64,000 bases of DNA from Arcobacter sp. (GTDB lineage: Bacteria > Campylobacterota > Campylobacteria > Campylobacterales > Arcobacteraceae). Positions 54,835-64,000 of this stretch are shown here, one piece after another (the first letter of the stretch is position 1; every line of letters begins with the position of its first letter). Made by a program: the position numbers and the translations under genes. The stretch is from NCBI GenBank assembly GCA_002869535.1, contig PKUK01000008.1, positions 364,541-428,540 of the forward strand, in the 5' to 3' direction. The notes beneath the pieces were generated by a model. That model searched no databases and was not told the DNA's origin. It was given only the letters and a program-made list of their open reading frames with translations.

Positions 54835-57252
54835 CTATACTAAACCCTCTTTTAAAACATCTTCTATTTTATCTACAGGCATAATCTCTAAAGCTTTTTT
54901 AACTTCAGCTGGAATATCTTCCAAATCTCTTTCGTAATTTTTTCTTGGAATTAATGCTTTTTTCATTTTAGCTTTAAAAGCAGCAATTAACTTCTCTTTT
55001 AATCCACCTATTGGTAAAACTTTTCCTGTAAGTGTTAACTCACCTGTCATACAAATATCAGATTTAATCTCTTTGTTACTTAAAATTGAAGCAATAGTTA
55101 AAGCCATAGTTATACCAGCACTTGGACCATCTTTTGGCGTTGCACCTTCTGGAATATGTAAGTGGATATCATATCTTTTGTAAACTTCACTTGGCTCTAA
55201 TTTAACATCCTCATCTTTTTCTTTTAAAAATTTAGGAATAAGTTCATCATCAATTTTTAGTTTACCTTCATCAATTAAAACTTTTATAACTGAATAAGAG
55301 ATTCTTGATGATTCTTTCATTACATCACCTAAGTTTCCTGTAACTACTAAATTGCTTTTCCCTTTAAGTTTTATAGCTTCAATTTTTAAAACATCTCCAC
55401 CAACAGCAGTCCATGCCAAACCATTTGCAACTCCAACCATGTTCTTTTTATCAGCTGGGTCTATTTCAAATACTGGATTATCTAAATAGTGTTTTAGGTT
55501 TTGTGTATTTATTGAAACTTTTGCTATATCTTCTGATAAGATTTTTTTAGCAGATTTTCTAAAAAGTTTAGCAAATACTCGTCTTAGATTTCGCACCCCA
55601 GCTTCTCTAGTATATTTACCAATAATTGCTTCAATAGTTGGCTTGCTTAAACTTACTTCACTTTTTTTAAGTCCATGTTTTTCTAACTCTTGAGGGATAA
55701 GATAATCTTTTGCAATATGGTATTTTTCATTTGGTGTATAAGATGAAATATCTATAAACTCCATTCTATCTCTAAGAGCTGCGGGGATTCTTCTAGCATC
55801 ATTTGCAGTTGATACAAATATCACTTGTGATAAATCTATTGCAAAGTTCAAATATAAATCTCTAAACTCATTATTTTGCTCAGGGTCTAAAACTTCAAGC
55901 ATAACAGCAGTTGGATAACCTCTGTGATTTGCTCCTAATTTATCTATTTCATCAAGAACCATTACTGGGTTCATTTTTTTAGCGTCAACTAAACCTTTTA
56001 CAAGTCTTCCTGGCATTGCTCCAACATATGTTCGTCTATGCCCTCTTAGTTCATTTACGTCTTCCATACCACCTAATGCTACTCTTACAAGAGGTCTTTT
56101 AAGTGCTTTTGAAATAGAGTTTGCCAATGAAGTTTTACCAACACCTGGAGGTCCAACAAAACATAAAACTGTACCTCTTGCTTTTTCACTTTTAACTTCT
56201 CTTTGCTCTAAAAGCTGTTTTACAGCAAAATATTCAGAAATTCTCTCTTTTGCTTTTTCTAGGGAATAGTGATCTTTATTTAGCTGTTTTTCAACGGCAT
56301 CAACAGATATTTTTTCATCAGAATATTGACCAAAAGGTATATCTAAAACTTGCTCTACATAAGTTTGTAAAAGTGATGCATCTGGCGAATCTTGGTGCAT
56401 ACGAGAAAGTTTTTCAATTTGTTTTTTAGTCTCTTTAAATGCATCTTTGCCCATAAAAGGTTTAAGTTTTTTTAATCTTTTTGTATAAGATTTTACCTCT
56501 TCATCTTTTTTATTTCCAGTACCTAGTTCTTGCTGTATAGCTTTTATCTGCTCTTTTAGAAAATAGTCTTTATGAGTTTTTTCAATCTTAGAGTTTACTT
56601 TTTGAGTAATATCCTTTTGTATTTTAAAGTTTTCTATCTCTTTTTGAATTATCTCGATAATAGCTACTAATCTAGCTTCGATATCAGTTTGTGAAAATAG
56701 TTTATAAGCTTGTGATTTTGTTACTTTTAAAACAGAAGAGATTAAGTCTGCAATTCTAACTGCATCATTATTTTCATCTATTGTTTTTATCAAATCAACT
56801 GGAAATTTTGTATTGATTTTAGATAATTTTCCTACATTGTCTCTTAGTATATTTAATATAGATGAAACACCCTCTAGTGAATAAGGTTTTGTTTCTATTA
56901 ACTCTACTTGGCAAACTTCAGGATTAGACTCTTTAAACTCACTAATTCTTCCCTTTGCTAAACCTTGAAAAAGTACCTTGATTTTACCATCAGGCAGAGA
57001 TACTTTTCTCATAATATTACCTATTACACCAACATCATAAAACTGTCCATCAAATCTATCTTGGCTCTCTTGCCCATCTTTACTAACTGCTACAATTACC
57101 AATTTGTTTTCATCTATTGCTTTTTCAACTGCACTAATATTTGTCTTATTATTTAAAAAAAGTGGTGCAATCATAAATGGGTATAAAAATACCTCATCTT
57201 CAATAATTAATGGTAATTCCTGTGGAAATTCATCATAATTTGTTAAATCCAT
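54835..57252 (-). CDS. lon: ATP-dependent protease Lon
   Basis: 805 aa, normal for LonA. An N-terminal substrate domain (about 1-215) is followed by a coiled coil, an AAA+ domain (Walker A CFVGPPGVGKTSLANSIS; Walker B VMVLDEIDKLG) and the protease domain with the catalytic Ser in PKDGPSAGITMALTI and the Lys in PIGGLKEKLIAAFKA. It degrades damaged and regulatory proteins. GGAG precedes the ATG; bamD lies 27 bases upstream in the same direction. Confidence 0.97.
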   Translation of the reverse strand: MDLTNYDEFPQELPLIIEDEVFLYPFMIAPLFLNNKTNISAVEKAIDENKLVIVAVSKDGQESQDRFDGQFYDVGVIGNIMRKVSLPDGKIKVLFQGLAKGRISEFKESNPEVCQVELIETKPYSLEGVSSILNILRDNVGKLSKINTKFPVDLIKTIDENNDAVRIADLISSVLKVTKSQAYKLFSQTDIEARLVAIIEIIQKEIENFKIQKDITQKVNSKIEKTHKDYFLKEQIKAIQQELGTGNKKDEEVKSYTKRLKKLKPFMGKDAFKETKKQIEKLSRMHQDSPDASLLQTYVEQVLDIPFGQYSDEKISVDAVEKQLNKDHYSLEKAKERISEYFAVKQLLEQREVKSEKARGTVLCFVGPPGVGKTSLANSISKALKRPLVRVALGGMEDVNELRGHRRTYVGAMPGRLVKGLVDAKKMNPVMVLDEIDKLGANHRGYPTAVMLEVLDPEQNNEFRDLYLNFAIDLSQVIFVSTANDARRIPAALRDRMEFIDISSYTPNEKYHIAKDYLIPQELEKHGLKKSEVSLSKPTIEAIIGKYTREAGVRNLRRVFAKLFRKSAKKILSEDIAKVSINTQNLKHYLDNPVFEIDPADKKNMVGVANGLAWTAVGGDVLKIEAIKLKGKSNLVVTGNLGDVMKESSRISYSVIKVLIDEGKLKIDDELIPKFLKEKDEDVKLEPSEVYKRYDIHLHIPEGATPKDGPSAGITMALTIASILSNKEIKSDICMTGELTLTGKVLPIGGLKEKLIAAFKAKMKKALIPRKNYERDLEDIPAEVKKALEIMPVDKIEDVLKEGLV

Positions 57253-57279
57253 TAAAATTAACTCCTAAAATATTTTATA

Positions 57280-57948
57280 TTATTCAAATAATGCTCTATA
57301 CCATGGAACATTTACTTCTTTTATCTCTGTTGGTTCAACCCAGTTTTTTGATAGTTTTTCATTATAATACTCTGCCGCTTTTGGCTTATCAATTCTTGTA
57401 TATAAATCAGCTATTTCTTTATCAAAAGAGGCTTTTGCCATAGCTAAACGTGCATTTATTGTTCCTACTAGGGGCATATATGGAGAGTTTGGAAACTTAA
57501 CCATAAACTCATTTATCTCTTTTTGAGTCTCATAAATTAAATCTTGTTCTCTAAATTGAGAAGAAAAAGATAAAAAGTTTGCTTTTATTTTTAGATATCT
57601 AAAATAATCAATACTTTTACTAACTGCAAACTTTTTTGTATATTCGTCAATATAAAAATTTGCTAAGGCATACTCTTCTTCATCAATGTGAGCATTTACT
57701 AATATTTGCAATGCAGTTGCCAATAATGGTGAGTTTTTATGTTCACTCTCTAAAGATATATATGTATCATCAGCAGCTTCTAAATCACCGTTTGCAATCT
57801 CATTTGCAATTTTATTGTACCAATAAATAGCTGGTTGTCCGTACTCTTTTGGACCTTTTTTTGATGAACAAGATGTAAGCGTAAGTGCTAATCCACCTAT
57901 CATTAAAACAGCCAAACTCTTCTTTACTAATTTATTTAACGTAAGCAT
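57280..57948 (-). CDS. bamD: Outer membrane assembly lipoprotein BamD
   Basis: 222 aa with a lipoprotein signal peptide ending in the lipobox LALTLTSCSS, cysteine at about residue 27. Five helical TPR-like repeats follow, for example LEAADDTYISLESEHKNSPL and NEFMVKFPNSPYMPLVGTIN. BamD is a periplasmic lipoprotein of the BAM complex that inserts outer membrane proteins. AAGGA precedes the ATG. It lies directly upstream of lon. Confidence 0.88.
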   Translation of the reverse strand: MLTLNKLVKKSLAVLMIGGLALTLTSCSSKKGPKEYGQPAIYWYNKIANEIANGDLEAADDTYISLESEHKNSPLLATALQILVNAHIDEEEYALANFYIDEYTKKFAVSKSIDYFRYLKIKANFLSFSSQFREQDLIYETQKEINEFMVKFPNSPYMPLVGTINARLAMAKASFDKEIADLYTRIDKPKAAEYYNEKLSKNWVEPTEIKEVNVPWYRALFE

Positions 57949-58039
57949 TATTATTATCCTTTTGTAAAAAGAAGTATTTTAACTAAATGAAGCTTAGGAA
58001 ATATTTGCTATAATAATAAAAACAATATCAAGGTACAAT

Positions 58040-58804
58040 ATGAAAATCACATTAATTGGTAACGGAATGATGGCAAAAGCTTTAGCCAAAGGTTTAATAG
58101 AGAACCATAGTGTTGAAATTTTAGGGCGAGATGAAGAGAAATTATTAAAACTAAAAAAGCTTATTCCAGAAATTGAAATAAAAGTTCTTGATGATAAAGA
58201 AGATATTACAAATAAAAATATAATTTTTTGTGTTAAACCTTATGCCCTGCAAAGTGTAGCAGTTAGACTTGAGGGAAAAGCAAACTTATTTATTTCAATT
58301 TTGGCAGGTACAAAAATTGAGAGTCTAAAAAAACATATATCTTCAACTTCATATATTAGAGTAATGCCAAATGTTGCAGCATCTCTAAAAAAATCAATGA
58401 CAACTATTACAGGAGATAGAGAAGCTAAAAATATAGCATTGGAACTATTTAACTCAATTGGTAAAACCTTATGGGTAAATACAGAGACGCAATTAGATAT
58501 TGCAACAGCAGTTGCTGGAAGCGGTCCTGCATTTTTAGCTTTAGTTGCAGAAGGAATTGCAGATGGTGCTGTAAAAGCTGGATTAGAAAGAGAGTATAGC
58601 TCATTTTTAGTTCAAGGTCTTTTTGAAGGTTTTGCCGCATTATTAGAAAAAACTCATCCTGCAGTTATAAAAGATTCTGTTTCAAGCCCAGGTGGAACAA
58701 CAATAGCAGGAGTTGCTGCACTAGAAGAAAATGGCGTAAGAAATGCAATGATAAAAGCTATTGAAGATGCACACAACAAAGCAGTTGAAATCTCTAAAAA
58801 ATAG
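58040..58804 (+). CDS. proC: Pyrroline-5-carboxylate reductase
   Basis: 254 aa, last step of proline synthesis. The NADPH-binding start is ITLIGNGMMAKALAKGLIE, followed by FCVKPYALQSV, IRVMPNVAAS, VAGSGPAFLAL and the signature SVSSPGGTTIAGVAALEENGVRNAM. AAGGT precedes the ATG. The following pseudopilin gene starts inside its 3' end. Confidence 0.95.
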   Translation: MKITLIGNGMMAKALAKGLIENHSVEILGRDEEKLLKLKKLIPEIEIKVLDDKEDITNKNIIFCVKPYALQSVAVRLEGKANLFISILAGTKIESLKKHISSTSYIRVMPNVAASLKKSMTTITGDREAKNIALELFNSIGKTLWVNTETQLDIATAVAGSGPAFLALVAEGIADGAVKAGLEREYSSFLVQGLFEGFAALLEKTHPAVIKDSVSSPGGTTIAGVAALEENGVRNAMIKAIEDAHNKAVEISKK

Positions 58805-59078
58805 TTTTATCTTCTTAGAAACAATTGTTTCTTTAGTTGTTATATCTATTATCGTAAGCATATTTTTCAAATTAAATTACGATAATAGGGCTAACAAAAA
58901 ATTCCAAACTCTAAATGAACTCTCAAACAAACTTAAAAAATCTAATTATCAAAATATGCAAATTTCACAAAATAAATTAACTATTTTTGAAAATGGCATA
59001 GAGAAAAAAGTTCTTGTAAGTAAAATCACTTCAAACCAAAACAATATAAAACTAACTAAATATGAACTTATCAAATAA
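58785..59078 (+). CDS. Type IV pilin-like/pseudopilin protein 1
   Basis: 97 aa from TTG 58785 (an ATG at 58761 inside proC is the alternative). The short leader KSLKNS precedes FIFLETIVSLVVISIIVS, a prepilin N-terminus with phenylalanine at +1 and glutamate at +5. The rest is small and polar. It should be processed by a prepilin peptidase. It overlaps the proC end by 20 bases and the next gene by 17 bases. Confidence 0.7.
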   Translation: MKSLKNSFIFLETIVSLVVISIIVSIFFKLNYDNRANKKFQTLNELSNKLKKSNYQNMQISQNKLTIFENGIEKKVLVSKITSNQNNIKLTKYELIK

Positions 59079-59412
59079 AAAATCATTTTCTCTTATAGAA
59101 TTAATTGTCTCATTATTTATAATTTCATTAATATCTATTTATTCCATATATTTTTATAAAGAAGTTTTCTTTAAAAATGAACAACTTTTCCAAGATGAAA
59201 AAACAAAATTAGAACTTCTAAACTTTAAACTCTTTTTAGAAAAGAGCTTAAACTTTGATAAGCTTTCTTATTCTAAACAAAACATCTATTATGATAACTC
59301 TTTATTATTAAAAAACGTAAACAAATATGCACTAAAGAGCAATAACGATTATGTATCTATAGATATTTGTCTAGAAAAAAGAGTCTGTCAAGAGTTGGTT
59401 ATAACAAAATGA
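59062..59412 (+). CDS. Pseudopilin protein 2
   Basis: 116 aa with the prepilin N-terminus NLSNKKS, then FSLIELIVSLFIISLISI, with glutamate at +5. The C-terminal domain ends with a cysteine pair (DICLEKRVCQEL). Member of a run of three. It overlaps the previous and next genes by 17 and 4 bases. Confidence 0.8.
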   Translation: MNLSNKKSFSLIELIVSLFIISLISIYSIYFYKEVFFKNEQLFQDEKTKLELLNFKLFLEKSLNFDKLSYSKQNIYYDNSLLLKNVNKYALKSNNDYVSIDICLEKRVCQELVITK

Positions 59413-59774
59413 AAAACTCTTTTTCTTTATTGATTACACTGATTTTAATAACTATATTCTCATTTTTTACAATATTTATCATTCAAACAAAATCACTCTC
59501 CATATTAAACCTTAGCAACTCTTATTTACAAACTCAAACAAAACTTCATCTTGATTTTTTTAAAAAATATATCAATAGTTTAGATTTAAAAACAACCTGC
59601 CTACATGACTTATCTTTTAGTGATGATATTTATAAACTAAATGCAAATGTAAGTTTTGAGTTATCTTGTGAAAGTCAACTTCATCAAAATATCACCATAG
59701 ACATTTTTGCAAATGCAAAAACTTTAAACAATGAAGTAAATTTACATGAAAGGATTATCAAACAATTAAATTAG
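59409..59774 (+). CDS. Pseudopilin-like protein 3
   Basis: 121 aa from ATG 59409, which overlaps the previous stop as ATGA. The leader MKNS is followed by FSLLITLILITIFSFFTIFI, like a prepilin helix but with isoleucine instead of glutamate at +5. The rest is helical and has two cysteines (TTCLHDLSF and FELSCESQL). It may be the tip-type minor pseudopilin of the set. Confidence 0.65.
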   Translation: MKNSFSLLITLILITIFSFFTIFIIQTKSLSILNLSNSYLQTQTKLHLDFFKKYINSLDLKTTCLHDLSFSDDIYKLNANVSFELSCESQLHQNITIDIFANAKTLNNEVNLHERIIKQLN

Positions 59775-59845
59775 TAGCTAAGATTGTTGTAAATTTAATT
59801 GTGCTTATTGTAGTATATTCTTTTAATCAACGAAGGATAAGTTAA

Positions 59846-60466
59846 GTGGAATTTATTCAAAACTTTTTACAACAATCAATAACTTTTTTTGCCATCATGG
59901 ATCCTATAGGAGTTAGTGCAATAGCTCTATCTTTACTAAATGAAAATATTACAAAAACTCAAATGAATATGATTGCTAAAAGATCTTCTTTGACTATTGT
60001 TATTGCATTTTTTGTTGTACTCATTAGTGGTGATTTAATACTAAAAATCTTTAGTATTAGTGAAGATTCACTAAAAGTCATGGGTGGAATTGTTCTTATA
60101 TTGATGGCTATTTCAATGGTAAATGGAAAAGATAAAGAAAAAACACGAAATGAATCAAAAAATGATACAGAACTAGCATTTATTCCTATTGGAATCCCTA
60201 TTGCTTTTGGAGCTGGACTATTTACTACAATTATTATTTTTAAAAGCCAAGCAGCAAATTTGGTTGACCTAGTATCAATTTCTTTTGCCTTTTGTATAAA
60301 TGCACTTATATTTTATATTGTCCTAAAAAACTCCATTTATATTAAAAAATATTTAGGAATTACAGGACAAAATATTGTCACAAAACTAATGGGACTTATA
60401 GTTGGTGCAATAGCTGTGCAGTTTATAGTTTCAGGAGTTGTTCATTTAACAAATAGTTATTTATAA
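59846..60466 (+). CDS. MarC-family membrane protein
   Basis: 206 aa with six membrane helices. It starts [20 protein letters not shown], the MarC/YhgN opening with the conserved D-P-x-G, then [17 protein letters not shown] and [17 protein letters not shown]. Function is unknown; once linked to multiple antibiotic resistance in error. The start is GTG 59846, with AAGGA eight bases upstream. It overlaps the convergent rdgB by six bases. Confidence 0.88.
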   Translation: MEFIQNFLQQSITFFAIMDPIGVSAIALSLLNENITKTQMNMIAKRSSLTIVIAFFVVLISGDLILKIFSISEDSLKVMGGIVLILMAISMVNGKDKEKTRNESKNDTELAFIPIGIPIAFGAGLFTTIIIFKSQAANLVDLVSISFAFCINALIFYIVLKNSIYIKKYLGITGQNIVTKLMGLIVGAIAVQFIVSGVVHLTNSYL

Positions 60467-61051
60467 AATTACATCCAATACTTTTTTTGCTAATTTTAAA
60501 GCTTTGCTTCTATGTGAAAACTCTTTTTTTATTTCATGATTTAATTCTCCTAAAGTTTTATCAAAACCTTTAGGAATAAACATTGGGTCATATCCAAAAC
60601 CTCCATCTCCAATCTCTTTTGTAATAACACTCCCGTGCATCCAACCATGTACTGTTGATACCTCACCTTTGTAGATAATACATATACAAGCTGTATAATA
60701 CGCTGCTGTACTTTTGAGGTTTTTTTCAAGTAGTTTTGAGATAAGTTTTTTGTTGTTATCTTTGTCACTTGACCCCTCACCTGCATAACGAGCTGAATAG
60801 ATTCCTGGTTCATTATTTATTGCAGGAACTGTTATGCCACTATCATCAGATATTACAATATAATCTTCACTATTTAGTTTTTCATATATTGCTTTTGCTT
60901 TTATGATTGCATTACCTTTAAAACTGTCAGCATCTTCAATTATTTCCATATCTCCAATTAACTCTTTAAATGTATAAACTTCTTCATTTGGAAGAAGTTT
61001 TTTAAACTCCGATATCTTGCCTTTATTTGAAGTTGCCAAAACTATTCTCAT
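60461..61051 (-). CDS. rdgB: dITP/XTP pyrophosphatase
   Basis: 196 aa Ham1/RdgB enzyme that removes deaminated purine triphosphates. The N-terminal [51 protein letters not shown], and the C-terminal [13 protein letters not shown] and [10 protein letters not shown] are the family motifs. AAGGA precedes the ATG. It is divergent from the MFS gene. Confidence 0.95.
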   Translation of the reverse strand: MRIVLATSNKGKISEFKKLLPNEEVYTFKELIGDMEIIEDADSFKGNAIIKAKAIYEKLNSEDYIVISDDSGITVPAINNEPGIYSARYAGEGSSDKDNNKKLISKLLEKNLKSTAAYYTACICIIYKGEVSTVHGWMHGSVITKEIGDGGFGYDPMFIPKGFDKTLGELNHEIKKEFSHRSKALKLAKKVLDVIL

Positions 61052-61128
61052 TACTTTCCTTCTTTATGATTATATTAATCTATTTACTATATAATTTTTG
61101 CTTATTTTATCAAACTTCAGGATTATAA

Positions 61129-62448
61129 ATGATTAAATCGATTATGCCGTTAAGCGCAATTATTTCACTAAGATTTTTTGGTCTCTTTATTGTATTACCA
61201 GTTATCTCTGTTTACGCAATGAATTTACAAGGTGCAACAACTAGTATTGTTGGAATTATAGTGGGCGGATATGCCCTAACACAAATGATTTTTCAAGTTC
61301 CATTTGGAATTATGAGTGATAAACTTGGACGAAAAGGAACAATTATCGTAGGACTTATTCTATTTGGTTTAGGTTCTATTCTTTGTTCTGTATCAACTGA
61401 TGTCTTAACTTTACTACTTGGTAGACTTATGCAAGGTGCTGGAGCTATTGGGGCAGTAGTAACTGCCATGATTAGTGACCTAGTAAAAGAAGAACAACGT
61501 CCTAAAGCTATGGCTTTGATGGGTGGAAGTATTGCAATGGCCTTTGCCTTTGCTATGATTTTAGGGCCAACACTTGGTTCTTGGTTTGGTGTAGAGTTTT
61601 TATTTATTATTACAGCCATTATTGCTTTTGCTTCAATTTTTGTTTTATTAAAAGCTGTTCCAAATCCTCCTAAGATAACTCATACTTATAACAAAAAAGG
61701 TGCAGTTACATCTGTACTATTTAACAAAAACCTTATAAAAATGAACATCACTAACTTTTTACAAAAAGGTTTTATGACTTTTGCTTTTATGATTATTCCT
61801 ATGGTTTTAATCAATAATTATGAGTGGGTAATGTCTGATTTATGGAAAGTGTATCTACCTGCAACTATTTTTGGTGTAATAGCTATGGCACCAGCTGCAA
61901 TATTAGCTGAGAAAAAAGGTAAGTTCAAAGAGGTACTTATTGCTGGTATTATTTTCTTTGGAATTTCATATTTATTAATTGGAACAGCCTCCACTCCTCT
62001 TGCTTTTGTAATTGGTGTTGTTCTATTTTTTGTTGGATTTAATGTACATGAACCTATTATGCAATCCCTAGCTTCAAAATATGCAAAAGTTCACCAAAGA
62101 GGTTTTGTTTTAGGAATTTTCAATTCGTATGGATATTTTGGAACTTTCTTAGGTGGATTACTTGGTGTAGTATTTTTTGAAAGTGTTAGTTTGTTTGATA
62201 TTGTTATTGCTATTGCTGCTATTTGTGTGGCTTGGGCAATTATGATTTTCACACTACCAAATCCACTTAAAAAACAGACTGCTTATTTAAATTTAGAACA
62301 ATATGACAAATCTAAAATGACAGAATATGATAATAATGATATAATTGATGAATGGTATGTTAATGACACAGAAAATTTGTTAATCATAAAATATGATATA
62401 GAAAAAATTAGTGAAGATACGTTAAAGGACTCTTTAAAAATAGCATGA
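61129..62448 (+). CDS. Major facilitator superfamily transporter
   Basis: 439 aa with twelve predicted helices. The loop 2-3 signature GIMSDKLGRKGTIIVG and the motif C-like RLMQGAGAIGAVVTAMISDLV point to a proton-driven drug or metabolite exporter (DHA1 type). A C-terminal polar tail of about 55 residues follows the last helix. It overlaps lapG-like gene by four bases. The substrate is unknown. AGGA lies before the ATG. Confidence 0.9.
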   Translation: MIKSIMPLSAIISLRFFGLFIVLPVISVYAMNLQGATTSIVGIIVGGYALTQMIFQVPFGIMSDKLGRKGTIIVGLILFGLGSILCSVSTDVLTLLLGRLMQGAGAIGAVVTAMISDLVKEEQRPKAMALMGGSIAMAFAFAMILGPTLGSWFGVEFLFIITAIIAFASIFVLLKAVPNPPKITHTYNKKGAVTSVLFNKNLIKMNITNFLQKGFMTFAFMIIPMVLINNYEWVMSDLWKVYLPATIFGVIAMAPAAILAEKKGKFKEVLIAGIIFFGISYLLIGTASTPLAFVIGVVLFFVGFNVHEPIMQSLASKYAKVHQRGFVLGIFNSYGYFGTFLGGLLGVVFFESVSLFDIVIAIAAICVAWAIMIFTLPNPLKKQTAYLNLEQYDKSKMTEYDNNDIIDEWYVNDTENLLIIKYDIEKISEDTLKDSLKIA

Positions 62449-63089
62449 GAAAATATTTAATCATTTGTTCTCTTTTTATTACTCTTTTAACTTTCAGCTT
62501 TGCTGTAAAAACATTTAATATTTCACAGGAAAAATTAAATCAATTTACAAAAAAATATGGTGAAGTAGCGGAAACTAGAGTATTAATTTGGGATAAAATG
62601 GTTGAAGATGCAAAAACAAAAGATATCCTACACAAATTAAAAGATGTAAATGATTTTTTTAATAAAATCAAATATCAAACAGACCAAAGACATTGGAATA
62701 AAAAAGATTATTGGGCAGCACCCTTTGAGTTTATGGGTACAGGCGCTGGAGATTGTGAAGATTATGCAATAGCAAAATACTTTACACTAAGACAGCTAGG
62801 TGTGCCTGAAAATAAACTAAGAATAACCTATGTTAAACTACTTCAACGCGGAACAAAATACGAACAAGCTCACATGGTTTTAACCTATTATCACAAACCA
62901 GGAGCTACTCCTGTTGTATTAGACAATGTTAATAAAACTTTAAAACTAGCCTCAAAAAGACCAGATTTAAAGCCAGTTTATAGTTTTAATGCTCAAGGGC
63001 TGTGGCAAGCGAAAAACAAAGGTAAAACCTCAGAACTTGTCGGTAAAAATAATCTTAGATCATGGAAAGATCTAATGAATAGAATTTAA
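62445..63089 (+). CDS. lapG: LapG-like periplasmic cysteine protease
   Basis: 214 aa with a signal peptide (about 1-20). Bacterial transglutaminase-like fold with the catalytic cysteine and calcium-binding acidic residues in GTGAGDCEDYAIAKYF, the histidine in YEQAHMVLTYY and the aspartate in VVLDNVNKTL. LapG cleaves large surface adhesins to release biofilm cells and is restrained by LapD at high cyclic di-GMP. The next gene is lapD-like, which supports the call. It overlaps the MFS stop. Confidence 0.9.
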   Translation: MRKYLIICSLFITLLTFSFAVKTFNISQEKLNQFTKKYGEVAETRVLIWDKMVEDAKTKDILHKLKDVNDFFNKIKYQTDQRHWNKKDYWAAPFEFMGTGAGDCEDYAIAKYFTLRQLGVPENKLRITYVKLLQRGTKYEQAHMVLTYYHKPGATPVVLDNVNKTLKLASKRPDLKPVYSFNAQGLWQAKNKGKTSELVGKNNLRSWKDLMNRI

Positions 63090-63101
63090 AAAAGGAAAAA
63101 T

Positions 63102-64000
63102 ATGTCTTTATCAAAACAACTTTATTTAATCATTTCTGTAATATTTCTTGCAATATTTGTAGGAAACTTTATTATTAGTGTTAAAAACACTAAAGAGTAT
63201 TTAGAAATAGAATCAGCAACAAAGGCACAAGATACAGCCACCTCAATTGGTATGAGTCTTAAACCATTAATTGCAGATAAAAAAGACCCTGAAATAGAAA
63301 CTGTTATTAAAGCAATTGCAAATAGAGGATTCTATAAAGAGATAAGATTAGAAGACATTGAGATTTCATTTACAAATGAAGATTTAATTAAAAATGCAAA
63401 AGAGTTAAATCTTGAGAATTATAATTCTATTAGCGAAGTAACAATTGATCCAAAATATGGAAAAATAGAGAAACAAAGTGATAACAATCTTTTTGAAAAT
63501 GCCTTAGATAATCTTGGTGCAGTAACAGAAGATGAAGTAATAGCTGATAAAAAAAGCACCAATACAAAATACCTTTTCATACCTAATGAAGAGTATGCAA
63601 AAGGTGGAGTATTTGATATAGATTTTAAAGTCTCTTTTAATAAAAAAACTGTAGATGCAACATCACAAATAAATTTAAATAAAATATTAGTAAAAGAGCA
63701 TAGAGAAGAGAAATTTGATTATGTACCCCAATGGTTTATAAATCTAATAAGTCTTACAATGGAAGAAAAATCTAGTGAAATCAGTGATGGATGGAATAAT
63801 GTTGCAACTATTTATATAAGTGCAAATGCTGGTGATGCATATGCAAAACTATATGAGCAAGCAAGAGGTGCTATTACTTACTCTTTAATTGCATTTTTTA
63901 TATCCTTGAGTATTTTAGTTCTATTTTTACAACTTATTCTAAAACCTTTAAAAAATATAGAAAAACTAGCTATGAATATCGCCGTTGGTAAATTTGGCAT
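63102..64000 (+). CDS. lapD: LapD-like cyclic di-GMP receptor, N-terminal part (runs off window)
   Basis: The first 299 residues of a membrane protein. N-terminal membrane helix (about 7-27, YLIISVIFLAIFVGNFII), a long periplasmic domain (about 28-255) and a second helix (about 258-280), followed by the start of a HAMP domain (LKPLKNIEKLAMNIAVGKFG). The layout fits LapD, which ends in degenerate GGDEF and EAL domains that sense cyclic di-GMP and control LapG. The cytoplasmic domains lie beyond the window. AAAGGAAA precedes the ATG, 12 bases after the lapG stop. Confidence 0.8.
   Translation, partial: MSLSKQLYLIISVIFLAIFVGNFIISVKNTKEYLEIESATKAQDTATSIGMSLKPLIADKKDPEIETVIKAIANRGFYKEIRLEDIEISFTNEDLIKNAKELNLENYNSISEVTIDPKYGKIEKQSDNNLFENALDNLGAVTEDEVIADKKSTNTKYLFIPNEEYAKGGVFDIDFKVSFNKKTVDATSQINLNKILVKEHREEKFDYVPQWFINLISLTMEEKSSEISDGWNNVATIYISANAGDAYAKLYEQARGAITYSLIAFFISLSILVLFLQLILKPLKNIEKLAMNIAVGKFG

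Overview
The window is about 64 kb of very AT-rich, gene-dense DNA. It is most consistent with a Campylobacterota chromosome, probably an Arcobacter-type organism. The signs are the base composition, a stand-alone atpE with a signal-like N-terminus, a housekeeping NifS-NifU pair, a CheV, a LapG/LapD pair and many PAS/GGDEF proteins. There is no insertion sequence, integrase, prophage module or CRISPR array, and most of it reads as ordinary core and shell chromosome.

Layout. 1-7.9 kb: the start of a glycerol-3-phosphate dehydrogenase-like gene, small membrane genes, an acyl-CoA-dehydrogenase-like orphan, nth, a Phd/ParE toxin-antitoxin pair, a decayed gene fragment, a 144-bp palindromic element that ends inside uvrB, then uvrB, two small genes and greA on the minus strand. 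7.9-11 kb: a TcdA-like gene, an interrupted cheV and argH. 11-18.7 kb: two iron-sulfur assembly systems, nifS-nifU and sufBCDSE plus a SufT-like gene, head to head with a strong palindrome at the suf leader. 18.7-19.6 kb: three tandem paralogous small membrane proteins of unknown function. 19.6-26.4 kb: a TetR-controlled RND efflux operon and a divergent DoxX gene. 26.4-33 kb: a diguanylate cyclase, an unknown gene, an interrupted selO and a chemoreceptor. 33-38.7 kb: metal homeostasis (DUF1007-NicO transporter, ZnuA-like protein, a Fur-family regulator with two identical operators, nhaA, then PCuAC and Sco copper chaperones). 38.7-46.7 kb: AraC regulator, transporters, SDR, AsmA-like protein and a PAS-GGDEF-EAL protein. 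46.7-51 kb: atpE with a structured leader, tRNA-Leu(GAG), and a RimB-like/RimK/aspartoacylase-like/M42-like cluster. 51-64 kb: an interrupted corA, a Y-family polymerase, a zinc-ribbon micro-gene, rhomboid, lon, bamD, proC with three pseudopilin genes, marC, rdgB, an MFS carrier and the lapG-lapD pair, which runs off the end.

The most unusual signal is translational. Three genes (uvrB, a RimB-like gene and a zinc-ribbon gene) have no ATG, GTG or TTG where homology requires the start; instead a well-placed Shine-Dalgarno precedes ATA, ATC and ATC. In addition, three conserved genes (cheV, selO, corA) carry four in-frame stop codons with no frameshift; selO has two TAGs and its characteristic C-terminus is intact beyond them. 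TAG also ends many intact genes here (atpE, proC and others), so global reassignment of TAG is unlikely. The choices are point-mutation decay, sequencing substitutions, or real non-canonical initiation and readthrough.

Other leads are the three-paralog small-protein array, the RimB/RimK peptidase cluster, the suf palindrome, the twin metal-regulator operators, and short 7-bp tandem repeats at gene starts. All calls come from reading the sequence; no database search was run.
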